DNA from: Streptomyces caniscabiei
GTDB taxonomy: Bacteria; Actinomycetota; Actinomycetes; Streptomycetales; Streptomycetaceae
Assembly (NCBI RefSeq): GCF_014930365.1
Contig: NZ_JABXWI010000006.1
Coordinates: 310,001 to 374,000, forward strand
Direction of reading: 5' to 3'
DNA length: 64,000 bases
Shown here one piece after another: positions 9,480-17,527 of the stretch. The notes under the pieces are model-generated. The model was not told where the DNA came from, did not search any database, and saw only the letters and a list, made by a program, of their open reading frames with translations. Position 1 is the stretch's first letter. Every line of letters starts with the position of its first letter. A program made the translations under genes and the position numbers.

Positions 9480-9807
9480 GTCGGCTCCGCCGCCATCAAG
9501 GGTGACCTCCATTCCGCACCCGTCGCCGGTTCTGTCGTAGACGCCGTCCTCGGCGTGTTCACGGACGGCGGGCGCAGCGGTCACGAGCGTGTGATGGCCG
9601 CGTCGACCCGGCCGCGACGGCGTCCTGGCACCTGGACGCGCAGTACTTGTTGGGCAGCCGACCGCGTCGCACGGCACCTACGGCGGATTCACCGAGCCGG
9701 ACCTGCAGGACTGACGTGAGTACTACCGCGACAACGCCGCCCGGCTCTCCCGGGTCAAGGCGGCCTGTGACCCGGACCGCTTCTTCAGTTTCGACCAGGC
9801 GGTATGA
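9480..9807 (+). pseudogene. Remnant of a berberine-bridge-type FAD-linked oxidase (C-terminal part)
   Basis: The C-terminal hallmarks of a BBE-type FAD-dependent oxidase can be read only by changing frame. Around 9599 frame 2 gives R-V-D-P-A-A-T-A-S-W-H-L-D-A-Q-Y, which fits the family's P-x-A-T-A-F-x-H-R-x-A segment. From 9679 frame 1 gives Y-G-G-F-T-E-P-D-L-Q-D, a TGA at 9712, then R-E-Y-Y-R-D-N-A-A-R-L. It ends with V-K-A-A-C-D-P-D-R-F-F and a natural stop at 9805. The family normally has Trp where the TGA sits (D-W-R-x-x-Y-Y), so TGG to TGA looks like a nonsense mutation. A piece in frame 3 near 9500-9580 may be further upstream sequence. The FAD-binding half is absent. It sits between NRPS/mbtH and the P450 and was probably a tailoring enzyme of the cluster. 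Confidence 0.75.
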
Positions 9808-9869
9808 CGCGAGACGCCGTCACGACGCCGCACGGCCCAGGCCTGCGGTCTTGGAAAGGAAACGACACC

Positions 9870-11057
9870 ATGGAATCTCCGGCCACCCAGGTCGACCCGG
9901 CGAACTCGCCGTTGGAGCCCTATCACATCTACCCGGAGGCCAAGTCCTGCCCGGTGGCGAAGGTCGGTCTGTGGAACGGCACGCCGGCGCACGTGTTCTC
10001 CGGGTATGAGGATGTGCGGACCGTGCTGCAGGACAGGCGGTTCAGCTCGGACTCGCGCCGACCCAACTTCACCGAACTCACTCCGACGCTCCAGTCGCAG
10101 GCCGCGGCACCGCCGTTCGTACGCACCGACAATCCTGATCACCGGCGCCTGCGAGGCACCATCGCACGCGAGTTCCTGCCCAAGCACATCGAGCTGCTGC
10201 GCCCCGCGATCCGCGAGATCGTCCAGGGTGTGCTCGACGGGCTCGCCGAGACCGCGCCTCCCCAGGACATGCTCGAGGCCTTCGCCGTACCGGTCGCGTC
10301 CGCGACCGTCTTCCGGCTGCTGGGGATTCCGGCCGAGGACCGCGCGTTGCTCACCCGATGCGTCAAGGGCGTGGTCTCGGCGGTGGGGAGCGAGGACGAA
10401 GGTGCCGAGGTGTTCCGGACACTCGGCGAGTACATCGGCGGGCTCGTCCAGGACCCCTCCGAACTGCCCGAGGACAGCCTGATCCGGCGCCTGGTGACGG
10501 GCCCGTACCAGGAGAAGCAGCTCACCTTCCACGAGACCATCGGCGTGATCCTCATGCTCATCGTCGGGGGCTACGACACGACGGCCAGCACCATCTCGCT
10601 GTCCTTGGTGAGTTATGCACTGCAGCCGGAGAAGTTCTCCGTCGTCCACGAACACCCGGAGCGGATACCCCTGCTCGTCGAGGAGTTGCTGCGCTATCAC
10701 ACCGTCTCGCAGCTCGGACTGGGCAGGATCGCCACCGAGGACGTCGAGGTGGGCGGCGTCACGGTGCGGGCCGGCCAGATGGTGGTGGCGGCGCTCCCCC
10801 TGGCCAACCGGGACGAGAGTGTCTTCCCGAACCCGGACGAACTCGACTTCGACCGCCCGTCCGTGCCCCATGTCGGCTTCGGTTACGGACCCCACCAGTG
10901 CGTCGGCCAGGCACTGGCCCGAGTCGAACTCCAGGAGGCCATTCCCGCGGTGATCCGACGGCTGCCCGGCATGCGGCTCGCCTGCGCTCTGGAAGACCTG
11001 CCGTTCCGGCACGACATGGCCACCTACGGCATCCATGAGCTGCCCATGACCTGGTGA
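9870..11057 (+). CDS. Cytochrome P450, 395 aa
   Basis: This is a soluble bacterial class P450 mono-oxygenase. The I-helix motif G-G-Y-D-T-T appears near residue 234, the K-helix E-x-x-R as E-E-L-L-R, and the heme-binding loop as F-G-Y-G-P-H-Q-C-V-G with Cys344 as the thiolate ligand. Length is normal for the family. The ATG at 9870 is chosen because GAAAGGA lies about 10 bases upstream; an in-frame ATG at 9804 would start inside the end of the FAD-oxidase remnant. It is in the same direction as the NRPS genes and likely oxidises the peptide or one of its amino acids. No ferredoxin or reductase gene is next to it. The substrate cannot be read from the sequence. Confidence 0.93.
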   Translation: MESPATQVDPANSPLEPYHIYPEAKSCPVAKVGLWNGTPAHVFSGYEDVRTVLQDRRFSSDSRRPNFTELTPTLQSQAAAPPFVRTDNPDHRRLRGTIAREFLPKHIELLRPAIREIVQGVLDGLAETAPPQDMLEAFAVPVASATVFRLLGIPAEDRALLTRCVKGVVSAVGSEDEGAEVFRTLGEYIGGLVQDPSELPEDSLIRRLVTGPYQEKQLTFHETIGVILMLIVGGYDTTASTISLSLVSYALQPEKFSVVHEHPERIPLLVEELLRYHTVSQLGLGRIATEDVEVGGVTVRAGQMVVAALPLANRDESVFPNPDELDFDRPSVPHVGFGYGPHQCVGQALARVELQEAIPAVIRRLPGMRLACALEDLPFRHDMATYGIHELPMTW

Positions 11058-11275
11058 CCGGGCCTGCCGCGAGGCGAGCACCAGTGTCACGTGCCTACGA
11101 CGCGTCGGCCGAGGGAGCAGCGCAGCGGGCGGTCATACCGGCGCGCCCGCCTCTCGGCGTCGCTCGAATCCTGGTTCTGGATCACTATCAGTGCCAGGGC
11201 CACGGAGGGCCGACAGTGACCCACTTGGTGATCTTCGCCCGAACCTGATCTTGATCTGAGGTCAGGAGGGAGAGG

Positions 11276-11460
11276 GTGATCTGCGTGGAGGACTGGGCGG
11301 AGATTCGCAGGCTGCACCGGGCCGAGCAGATGCAGGTCCGGGCGATCGCGAGGCATCTGGGCATCTCGAAGAACACGGTCAAGCGGGCATTGGCCAGCGA
11401 CCGGCCGCCGAAGTGCGAGCGTCCGGCCAAGGGCTCGGTGGTCGACGCCGTCGAGGTAGA
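11276..11460 (+). pseudogene. Truncated IS21-family transposase (IstA N-terminus)
   Basis: The reading frame begins V-E-D-W-A-E-I-R-R-L-H-R-A-E and carries a helix-turn-helix (A-I-A-R-H-L-G-I-S-K-N-T-V-K-R-A-L), the N-terminal DNA-binding part of IS21-type IstA. Family-like sequence stops after K-G-S-V-V-D-A-V-E, near 11457, and the frame ends at 11497. The catalytic DDE domain and the IstB ATPase are missing, so this is a dead remnant. It marks the boundary between the biosynthetic region and ordinary chromosome. Confidence 0.8.
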
Positions 11461-11497
11461 AGACGGTCCTCGGGGGGCCGTGCTGATTCTGTGCTGA

Positions 11498-11811
11498 CTG
11501 GAATCTCTCAGAACCCCGTTTACGCAGGTGAGAGCCTTACTGTTAACGTTCCGCTTCAACGTCTGAACGGGTGACGTGACGCCACGTCACTGACGCCAAG
11601 CGCGCAGGCCGGAAGGGGCCGGGCTCGGAGGAGCCCGGCCCCTTCCGCTGTGTGCGCGGCACCTCGACGGGGACGTGGACCCTTCGAGGGGCGGTCTTCG
11701 GCTGATTCGTGTCGGGAACGTACGGGTTTGGGGTGTCGATCTCCCGGGGTGGGCAGTTCTTCAGCAGATCGGCAGATCAGGCTGCACATCAGGCTGGGGA
11801 GGGGGGACCAC
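11498..11811 (+). other. Intergenic stretch at the right edge of the biosynthetic region
   Basis: No gene is supported here. It holds a small inverted repeat (8-bp arms 11571-11578 and 11583-11590) and the strong hairpin at 11611-11646. The 3' part leads into the small membrane protein gene at 11812. Confidence 0.6.
11611..11646. terminator. Perfect 16-bp GC-rich hairpin
   Basis: Arms 11611-11626 and 11631-11646 are perfectly complementary around a GGAG loop. No T-run follows. It probably terminates transcription coming from the P450/IS21 side before the small membrane protein gene. Confidence 0.7.
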
Positions 11812-11985
11812 ATGTGGGTGGCATGGGCGATTCTCGGTGTGTTCGTCGTGTTCAACGGTGAGTTCAGGGTGCTGGCGGTCGCCGCCGGAGCGCTGTTGCT
11901 GTGGTTCGGGCACAAGCGCGGCAACATGCTGCTGACGGCGCTCGGCGCGGGGTTCCTCGCGCTGATGCTGTACGCGGCGTACTGA
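11812..11985 (+). CDS. Small two-helix membrane protein, 57 aa
   Basis: The ATG at 11812 follows a purine-rich GGGGAGGGGGG Shine-Dalgarno region. The protein is almost entirely hydrophobic: one helix spans about residues 3-30 and a second about 38-56, with a basic turn (G-H-K-R-G-N) between them. This suggests two membrane segments. No family with a known function is recognised. It converges with the threonine-synthase-like gene, with about 30 bases between them. Confidence 0.65.
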   Translation: MWVAWAILGVFVVFNGEFRVLAVAAGALLLWFGHKRGNMLLTALGAGFLALMLYAAY

Positions 11986-12017
11986 CCCCGCCCCGGCTCC
12001 CGCCGGACCTGTGGTTT

Positions 12018-13124
12018 TCAGGCCCCCGCCAACCCCGTCTTCACACCCGCGCCGCACAGCGGCACCACCGCCGTGCGCGGCCCCAGTGCTCCGTCCCGCA
12101 CCGCCGCCCAGCAGGCCACGCCCGTGGACTCGACGTACAGGCCGCGGGAGGCCAGGTCGCGCTGGGCATGGCGGATCTGGTCCTCCGTCACGGTGAGGAA
12201 GGCGCCGCCCGAGTCGCGGACGGCGCGGAGGATCTGGCGGGCCCGGGGCGGGCGGGGGATGGCGATGCCCTCGGCGAAGGTGGGTGCCGTGGGAGTCGTC
12301 CCGACGAGGTCGTCGGCGCCCTCGGTCCAGGCATGGGCGAGCGGCGCGACGGCGGCCGACTGGACGGCGTACAGGGCGGGGCGGCGGTCGATGAGGCCCG
12401 CCGCGTGCAGTTCCGCGACGGCCAGGGCCGCGCCCAGCAGCAGCGTGCCGTTGCCCACCGGTACGACGATCACCTCGGGGAGGCGGCCACCCAGGTCCTC
12501 CCACAGTTCGTGGACGTATGTCTTGGTGCCGTGCAGGAAGTACGGGTTGTAGACGTGCGAGGCGTAGAAGACGCCGTCCTCGTCCGCCGCCTCGCGGGCC
12601 ACCCGGGCCGTGGCCTCGCGGTCGCCGTCGACGAGGTGGAGCTGCGCGCCGTGCGCCCCGATCTGCTCCAGCTTCTTGTCCGACGTGCCGGCCGGGACGT
12701 ACACCGTGCAGGGCAGCGCGGCCCGTGCGCAGTACGCGGCGACCGCCGTGCCCGCGTTGCCGCTGCTGTCGGCGATCACCTGCCGGGGGCCGAGCCGCAG
12801 CGCCAGCTCGGCGAGGAGCACCGCGCCCCGGTCCTTGAAGGACAGCGTCGGCATCAGGAAGTCCAGCTTGGCCCGGATACCCTCCCGCAGTTCGACGAGC
12901 GGGGTCCGGCCCTCGCCCAGCGACACCGTGGGCGACGTCAGGGGGAGGCATTCCGCGTACCGCCAGAGCGAGTTCACCCGGCCGGAGAGGGACTTCAGCG
13001 AGGCCGGTGTGGGGGCGAAGTCCAGGTCCAGGGGGCCGCGGCAGGCCGGGCAGCACCAGGCGAGGGAGGCGGCGGCGACGCGCGTGCCGTCCGTCGGGCA
13101 GAAGCGATCCGGCAGAGGGGTCAT
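12018..13124 (-). CDS. Threonine synthase-like PLP enzyme, 368 aa
   Basis: This is a fold-type II pyridoxal-phosphate enzyme of the threonine synthase family. The N-terminus has a zinc-ribbon-like start (F-C-P-T-D, then C-C-P-A-C). The cofactor lysine lies in L-S-F-K-D-R-G, a phosphate-contacting S-S-G-N-A-G follows, and V-P-V-G-N-G-T is the usual glycine-rich loop. The C-terminus has P-L-C-G-A-G-V-K-T-G. It stands alone, not beside homoserine dehydrogenase or kinase genes. It may therefore be a paralogue with a different hydroxy-amino-acid substrate rather than the pathway enzyme. The ATG at 13124 has no strong Shine-Dalgarno. Confidence 0.85.
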   Translation of the reverse strand: MTPLPDRFCPTDGTRVAAASLAWCCPACRGPLDLDFAPTPASLKSLSGRVNSLWRYAECLPLTSPTVSLGEGRTPLVELREGIRAKLDFLMPTLSFKDRGAVLLAELALRLGPRQVIADSSGNAGTAVAAYCARAALPCTVYVPAGTSDKKLEQIGAHGAQLHLVDGDREATARVAREAADEDGVFYASHVYNPYFLHGTKTYVHELWEDLGGRLPEVIVVPVGNGTLLLGAALAVAELHAAGLIDRRPALYAVQSAAVAPLAHAWTEGADDLVGTTPTAPTFAEGIAIPRPPRARQILRAVRDSGGAFLTVTEDQIRHAQRDLASRGLYVESTGVACWAAVRDGALGPRTAVVPLCGAGVKTGLAGA

Positions 13125-13311
13125 GAACGCAGGTTAGTTCGGGTGGGGGCGCTCGGCAGGGGTGGCCAGGCGGAGAGAGGAGGGGGTCCTGCGAAATGCC
13201 CACCGCGCCTTGCGGCTCGCCCGGCGTATCGCCCGACCCCGTCCCCCACTTACCATGCGCCCAGTCGTACGTCAGTTCCCCTTCGGTTCGGCACAAGGAG
13301 CATCCGTACCC

Positions 13312-14541
13312 GTGGTCACACCCCCGCCCTTCGGGCCTCAGCAGCCGCCCGAAGGTGGCCCGTTTCCGTCGCCGGGGCAGTCGCCGGCGGGCGGTGGCGG
13401 GCAGCCGTACCCGTACGGGGCGGGCGCCGAGCCCTGGGGGCGGGCCTGGGGGCGGTCGTATCCGGCCTGGGCGCCCACCCCGCCGGTCAACGGGCTCGCG
13501 ATCACCGCCCTCGTGCTCGGTGCGCTCTGCTTCCTGCCCGGGATCGGGCTGGTGCTCGGCGTCGTCGCGCTGGTGCAGATCAGGAAGAGGGGCGAGCGCG
13601 GCAGGGGCATGGCGGTGGCCGGAATGGTGCTGTCGACGGTCGGCGCGCTGCTGATCACCCTCGCCTGGACCACGGGCGGCGCGCGCGACGCGTGGGACGG
13701 CGTCCGTGACGCGGCGCAGGGCGCGGGCGGCACTTTCTCGGTGGCGAAGGGCGAGTGCTTCGACTCGCACACCGGAACCCTGGAGGGGTACGCGTACGAC
13801 GTCGACATCGTGCCGTGCGGCGGTGAGCACGACGCCGAGGTGTTCGCCAACTTCCCCATGCCGGGCGGCGACCGCGCGGACGGTGACTATCCGGGCGACG
13901 ACGCGATGGCCGAGGTCGCCGACGACCGGTGCTACGAGCTCTCGGAGGCGTACGCGATGGACGCCTGGGCGCTCCCGGCCGAGGCCGACGTCTACTACTT
14001 CACGCCCACGCGCGAGAGCTGGCGGTCCGGTGACCGCGAGATCACCTGCATGTTCGGCAACGTGGACCCCGAGGCAGGCCTGACGGGCTCGCTGCGGCAG
14101 GACGCGACGACCCTCGACGACGATCAGTTCGCCTTCCTGGAGGCCGACGCGATCCTGAACGACGCCTTCGACTCGATGCCGGAGACCCCGTACGTCGAGG
14201 ACGACCTGGCCGCCCACAAGGAGTGGGCGTCACAGGTGGTCGACGCCCTGGAGCGGCAGTCGTCCGCGCTGCGCGCCCACGACTGGGGGCCCGCCGTCGA
14301 GCAGGCCGTCGCCGATTACGCCGAGGTCCTGGACTTGGCGCGTGAGGAGTGGGAGGCGGCGCACGAGGCGAGCGATGCCGACGACTTCACCGACCACTGG
14401 GACGCGGCGCACCGACTGACGGACGGCTCCAAGGCCATCACCGCCCGCGAGGCTCTGGGTCTGGCCACCGAACCGCCAGCGTACGACGACGAGGGCACCG
14501 GCGAGGGCGACGGCGGGGACGGGCCCGGCGCGGAGGTGTGA
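13312..14541 (+). CDS. DUF4190 / septum-formation family membrane protein, 409 aa
   Basis: A GTG at 13312 with AAGGAG about 11 bases upstream is chosen; the open frame reaches further 5' without a better site. The first 60 residues are rich in Pro, Gly and Gln and likely disordered. Two membrane helices follow (L-A-I-T-A-L-V-L-G-A-L and M-A-V-A-G-M-V-L-S), the DUF4190 pattern. The outside part begins A-K-G-E-C-F-D and has V-P-C-G-G-E-H-D-A-E-V-F, as in the septum-formation family, with paired cysteines. An acidic helical region and a Gly/Asp-rich tail end the protein. It probably acts at the cell surface, but its exact role is unknown. Confidence 0.8.
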   Translation: MVTPPPFGPQQPPEGGPFPSPGQSPAGGGGQPYPYGAGAEPWGRAWGRSYPAWAPTPPVNGLAITALVLGALCFLPGIGLVLGVVALVQIRKRGERGRGMAVAGMVLSTVGALLITLAWTTGGARDAWDGVRDAAQGAGGTFSVAKGECFDSHTGTLEGYAYDVDIVPCGGEHDAEVFANFPMPGGDRADGDYPGDDAMAEVADDRCYELSEAYAMDAWALPAEADVYYFTPTRESWRSGDREITCMFGNVDPEAGLTGSLRQDATTLDDDQFAFLEADAILNDAFDSMPETPYVEDDLAAHKEWASQVVDALERQSSALRAHDWGPAVEQAVADYAEVLDLAREEWEAAHEASDADDFTDHWDAAHRLTDGSKAITAREALGLATEPPAYDDEGTGEGDGGDGPGAEV

Positions 14542-14688
14542 CGGCGTCCATAGTGGGGAGAAAGTGCCTGCGTAAAGCCCTCACCGGGCACATGTCATCA
14601 CATCGAGTGATTCTCTGGCCTTTGCTTGCATGGCTGAACCCACGGTTGCCACGCTGTTGCTGTCTGTACATCCAGATGGGAGCGGCCA

Positions 14689-15441
14689 GTGACTTTCGGT
14701 GAGCAGCCGGCGTACTTGCGTGTCGCGGGTGATCTCCGCAGGAAGATCGTGAACGGATCGCTGCCGCCGCACACCCGCCTCCCGTCCCAGGCCCGTATCC
14801 GCGAGGAGTACGGCGTCTCGGACACGGTCGCGCTGGAGGCCCGTAAGGTGCTCATGGCCGAGGGGCTGGTGGAAGGTCGCTCGGGGTCGGGCACCTATGT
14901 GCGAGAGCGGCCGGTGCCGCGCCGGGTCGCCCGTTCCGGGTTCCGGCCCGCAGGGGGTGCCACGCCCTTCCGGCAGGAGCAGGCCGACGCCGCGGCGCGC
15001 GGCACCTGGGAGTCGCGCAGCGAGCAGGTCGAGGCGGGACGGACGGTCGCCGAGCGGCTCGCGATCCAGCCCGGCGACCGCGTGATGTGCACCCGGTACA
15101 CCTTCCGGGACGCGGGGGAGGCGATGATGCTCTCCACCTCCTGGGAGCCCCTCGCCCTCACGGGCCGCACCCCCGTGATGCTGCCCGAGGAGGGCCCCCT
15201 CGGAGGTATGGGCGTCGTCGAACGGATGGCGGCCATCGACGTCGTCGTCGACAACGTCACCGAGGAGGTGGGAGCCCGACCCGGCCTGGCCGAGGAGTTG
15301 CTCTCCCTCGGCGGTGTCCCCGGACATGTCGTCCTGGTCGTCCACCGCACCTACTTCGCCTCCGGGCGCCCGGTGGAGACGGCGGACGTGGTGGTGCCGG
15401 CGGACCGTTATCAGGTGGCGTACCACTTGCCGGTGAAGTGA
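14689..15441 (+). CDS. GntR-family (HutC-type) transcription regulator, 250 aa
   Basis: The N-terminal winged helix is typical of GntR: Y-L-R-V-A-G-D-L-R-R-K-I, L-P-S-Q-A-R-I-R-E-E-Y-G-V-S and L-V-E-G-R-S-G-S-G-T-Y-V. The rest fits a UTRA ligand-binding domain, including P-G-D-R-V-M-C-T-R-Y-T-F near residue 125 and a closing F-A-S-G-R-P-V-E-T-A-D-V-V-V-P. The GTG at 14689 has GGGAG about 6 bases upstream. No operon partner gives away the ligand. The 147 bases upstream probably hold its promoter, but no clear operator was identified. Confidence 0.9.
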   Translation: MTFGEQPAYLRVAGDLRRKIVNGSLPPHTRLPSQARIREEYGVSDTVALEARKVLMAEGLVEGRSGSGTYVRERPVPRRVARSGFRPAGGATPFRQEQADAAARGTWESRSEQVEAGRTVAERLAIQPGDRVMCTRYTFRDAGEAMMLSTSWEPLALTGRTPVMLPEEGPLGGMGVVERMAAIDVVVDNVTEEVGARPGLAEELLSLGGVPGHVVLVVHRTYFASGRPVETADVVVPADRYQVAYHLPVK

Positions 15442-15888
15442 GGCCGGGGCGCGGCCCGTTCGGACATCCGACGGCTTTCGTGTGTATCGGACGGTGGCGG
15501 GGGCATGGGTCAAGTGGCCCTTGCCGGAGGGAAGTTGAAACCGTCACAGCCTCGGGTGATCCGGTCCGAACGTAGTTCGAATTCGGTCGTTCTTGGCGAC
15601 GGGTCGTCATGGCGCCCGGCAGGTGCCCGTTCCGTGCGCAGGGCGCGGGACCGCTGCTCGTCGGAGCGCTGGGGGGCGCGCGGGTGGTGATCGGAGGCGC
15701 GTTCGACGGGGTGCGCCCCCCTCGTCCTGGCCGGTTGCGTACCTCTTTGTGAGAAGTCGGATTCGCTCCGTGAAGGTTAGGCGTACGCTCGGGCATATGC
15801 GGATTGCGGTTTCCTTAGGCGGTGGGGCGCGGCGGCATCCGGGGGCGGGACCTGGAGGGGCCGGTGCGGGAAGGAGCGGTGGGGGTCG
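15442..15888 (+). other. 447-bp intergenic region without a supported gene
   Basis: Several open frames cross this region, but none has a good ribosome site or a recognisable protein. A possible promoter for the small gene at 15889 is TTCGCT (15762-15767), 16 bases, TACGCT (15784-15789). This is a weak match to the vegetative consensus. Confidence 0.4.
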
Positions 15889-16089
15889 ATGAACGACGGC
15901 ACGATCACTCTTCCCTGGCTCGTCATAAGGCAGGACGACAACGGCAATCGCTACCGGGTGGGCAGGTACGCGACGCGCGCCGAGGCGCAGCAGATCGCGG
16001 ACAGCCTCGACGCCCGCGGCCACAAGCAGCTCTACTGGGTCGAACGCATCGGGCAGAACGGCCAGAACGGGATGAGTGGGAGCAAGTGA
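15889..16089 (+). CDS. Small SPOR-like domain protein, 66 aa
   Basis: The protein reads W-L-V-I-R-Q-D-D-N-G-N-R-Y-R-V-G-R-Y, then T-R-A-E-A-Q-Q-I-A-D-S-L and K-Q-L-Y-W-V-E-R. That is the beta-alpha-beta pattern of a single SPOR-like repeat, a fold that often binds peptidoglycan. There is no signal peptide, so location is unclear. The ATG at 15889 has AAGGAG about 12 bases upstream. It precedes the NUDIX gene by 45 bases on the same strand and may share its transcript. Confidence 0.7.
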   Translation: MNDGTITLPWLVIRQDDNGNRYRVGRYATRAEAQQIADSLDARGHKQLYWVERIGQNGQNGMSGSK

Positions 16090-16134
16090 CTCGCCCTGCC
16101 CGGTGCTCGTGTCCGCTCCCGTAGGCTCCCGCGC

Positions 16135-16542
16135 ATGACCGAACCGATCGTGGTGGTGGGGGCCGCTCTGCTGAGCGGCGGCCGACTGCTCGCCGCGCGC
16201 CGCAGCGCACCGCCCGAGCTGGCCGGACGGTGGGAGCTGCCGGGCGGCAAGGTGGAGCCCGACGAATCCCCCGAGCAGGCGCTCGTGCGTGAGCTGCGGG
16301 AGGAGTTGGGTGTCGAGGCGAAGTCCGCGGAGCGGGTGCCCGGCGAGTGGGAGGTGCGGCCGGGCTATGTGCTGCGTGTGTGGATCGCGCATCTGCTGTC
16401 CGGTGAGCCCCGGGCGCTGGAGGACCACGACGAGCTGCGCTGGCTGACCGTGGACGAGGTGTGGGACGTCGACTGGCTCGATCAGGATGTGCCGGCCGTG
16501 ATGGAGGCGGCGCGACTGGCCTGGGGTGACGCGGGCGCGTGA
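16135..16542 (+). CDS. NUDIX hydrolase (MutT-like), 135 aa
   Basis: A full NUDIX box is visible: G-K-V-E-P-D-E, seven residues, then R-E-L-R-E-E-L-G-V, beginning near residue 38. The Glu residues bind the metal. Overall size and the L-A-A-R-R-S-A-P-P-E-L start resemble MutT-type enzymes that clean 8-oxo-dGTP from the nucleotide pool. Other nucleoside diphosphate-linked substrates remain possible. The ATG at 16135 has no strong Shine-Dalgarno. Confidence 0.88.
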   Translation: MTEPIVVVGAALLSGGRLLAARRSAPPELAGRWELPGGKVEPDESPEQALVRELREELGVEAKSAERVPGEWEVRPGYVLRVWIAHLLSGEPRALEDHDELRWLTVDEVWDVDWLDQDVPAVMEAARLAWGDAGA

Positions 16543-16633
16543 TGGGGTGCCGGGTGCGTGTCCTCGCCCCCGCGCCCGGCGCTGAGCCTGTCCGTCCCGT
16601 TCGGAGGGCGCTGCCCCCCGCTGTTTCGTCCCT

Positions 16634-16657
16634 GTTCGCGCAGTTCCGCGCGCCCTT
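16634..16657. repeat. Degenerate half copy of the intergenic GCGCAGTTCC repeat
   Basis: The segment contains TTCGCGCAGTTCC followed by GCGCGCCC, matching one arm of the long inverted repeats at 26.6 and 44.0 kb with small changes. It lies in the 260-base gap between the NUDIX gene and the anti-sigma-like ATPase. No partner arm is seen nearby. Confidence 0.5.
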
Positions 16658-16802
16658 TCTGCTCCGGGTCGTCGGTTGTGGGTTGTCGGCTCTACGCCGT
16701 TCGTGCCACAGTGCGCCCTCATGCGCGGTACTTCGTGCGGGATATCGGGTATGTGCCCATTAACCCCATGAAACCGGACAGGGTCTGCTTCTGGACTGGG
16801 AA

Positions 16803-17210
16803 GTGATCGGCGTGATCGACAGCGGAGACGACTGCGCCGAGTGGACCTTCCCCGCGCAGCCGGGGGCGGTGCGTGACGCTCGTGCGGTGGTGCGAGGGCA
16901 GCTGCGCGAGTGGGGCCTGGAAGTGCTCGCCGACATCACCGCCCTGTTGGTGAGCGAGCTCGTGACCAACGCCCTGCGACACGCGACAGGACCCATCGGC
17001 GTGCGGCTCGTGCGTCCCGCCGACCCCTCCGGGACACTCCTGGTCGAGGTCTCCGACCCGCTGCCCGACCCACCGCGCGAACGCGCGGCCGATGTCGACG
17101 ACGAGAGCGGCCGGGGCCTTCAGCTGGTGGCCTGTTCCTCGCGGGCCTGGGGTACCCGCCCCGGAGAGGCGGGCAAGACCGTCTGGTTCGAGCTGGCGGT
17201 TCCCGGCTGA
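16803..17210 (+). CDS. RsbW-like ATP-binding protein (HATPase_c), 135 aa
   Basis: The protein is a single GHKL-type ATPase domain of the kind found in anti-sigma-factor kinases. The N-box is L-L-V-S-E-L-V-T-N-A-L-R-H near residue 40, and the G-box region is G-R-G-L-Q-L-V followed by W-G-T-R and K-T-V-W-F-E-L. It lies about 320 bases before a SpoIIE phosphatase whose own C-terminal domain has the same motifs. The GTG at 16803 is used; a second GTG lies 9 bases later. It probably binds or phosphorylates a regulatory partner; the partner is not in the window. Confidence 0.85.
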   Translation: MIGVIDSGDDCAEWTFPAQPGAVRDARAVVRGQLREWGLEVLADITALLVSELVTNALRHATGPIGVRLVRPADPSGTLLVEVSDPLPDPPRERAADVDDESGRGLQLVACSSRAWGTRPGEAGKTVWFELAVPG

Positions 17211-17527
17211 GCGTCTCTGGCGGCGTACGGGGTGAAGGTCCGGATGCACGGCGGGCGTTCACGGCGTACGGCAGGGGGGAGGGGGCGGCTCCCGGGGGCG
17301 CGCGTGCGACCGACTGGTTCAAGCCAGTAGCGCTGGCTGGAGTCTTTGATTCGAGGGGCCAACGCCTGGTTAGAAGACTTGGGAGTATGTCGCAGCCGGT
17401 CCAAAAACGATCGGGACCGTGCTGTGATCGTGAACACCGTGTTGCGCGGCGCCGTAGTGCTGGATACTGCGGGCAGCCGCCCCTGGTGACCGAAGCCGGA
17501 CGCGGTGAGCTGGAGGGGACGGTTCGC
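17211..17527 (+). promoter_or_regulatory. Upstream region of the SpoIIE phosphatase gene
   Basis: This 317-base gap has no gene. A candidate promoter is TTGATT (17346-17351), 18 bases, TTAGAA (17370-17375). Just before it lies a small inverted repeat, AGCCAG/CTGGCT (17322-17338), which could be an operator. Both are read by eye and unproven. Confidence 0.4.

Noticed and set aside
9804..9869. Earlier in-frame ATG for the P450
   Set aside because: It overlaps the stop of the FAD-oxidase remnant and has no ribosome site. The ATG at 9870 has GAAAGGA in position.
15593..15892. Plus-strand frame in the gap before the SPOR-like gene
   Set aside because: It has no ribosome site, Arg/Gly-rich content and no recognisable domain.
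16910..17527. Extended N-terminus of the SpoIIE phosphatase (1142 codons)
   Set aside because: It would overlap the RsbW-like gene in another frame and the extra residues are Arg/Gly-rich shadow sequence. GTG 17528 has a good Shine-Dalgarno.
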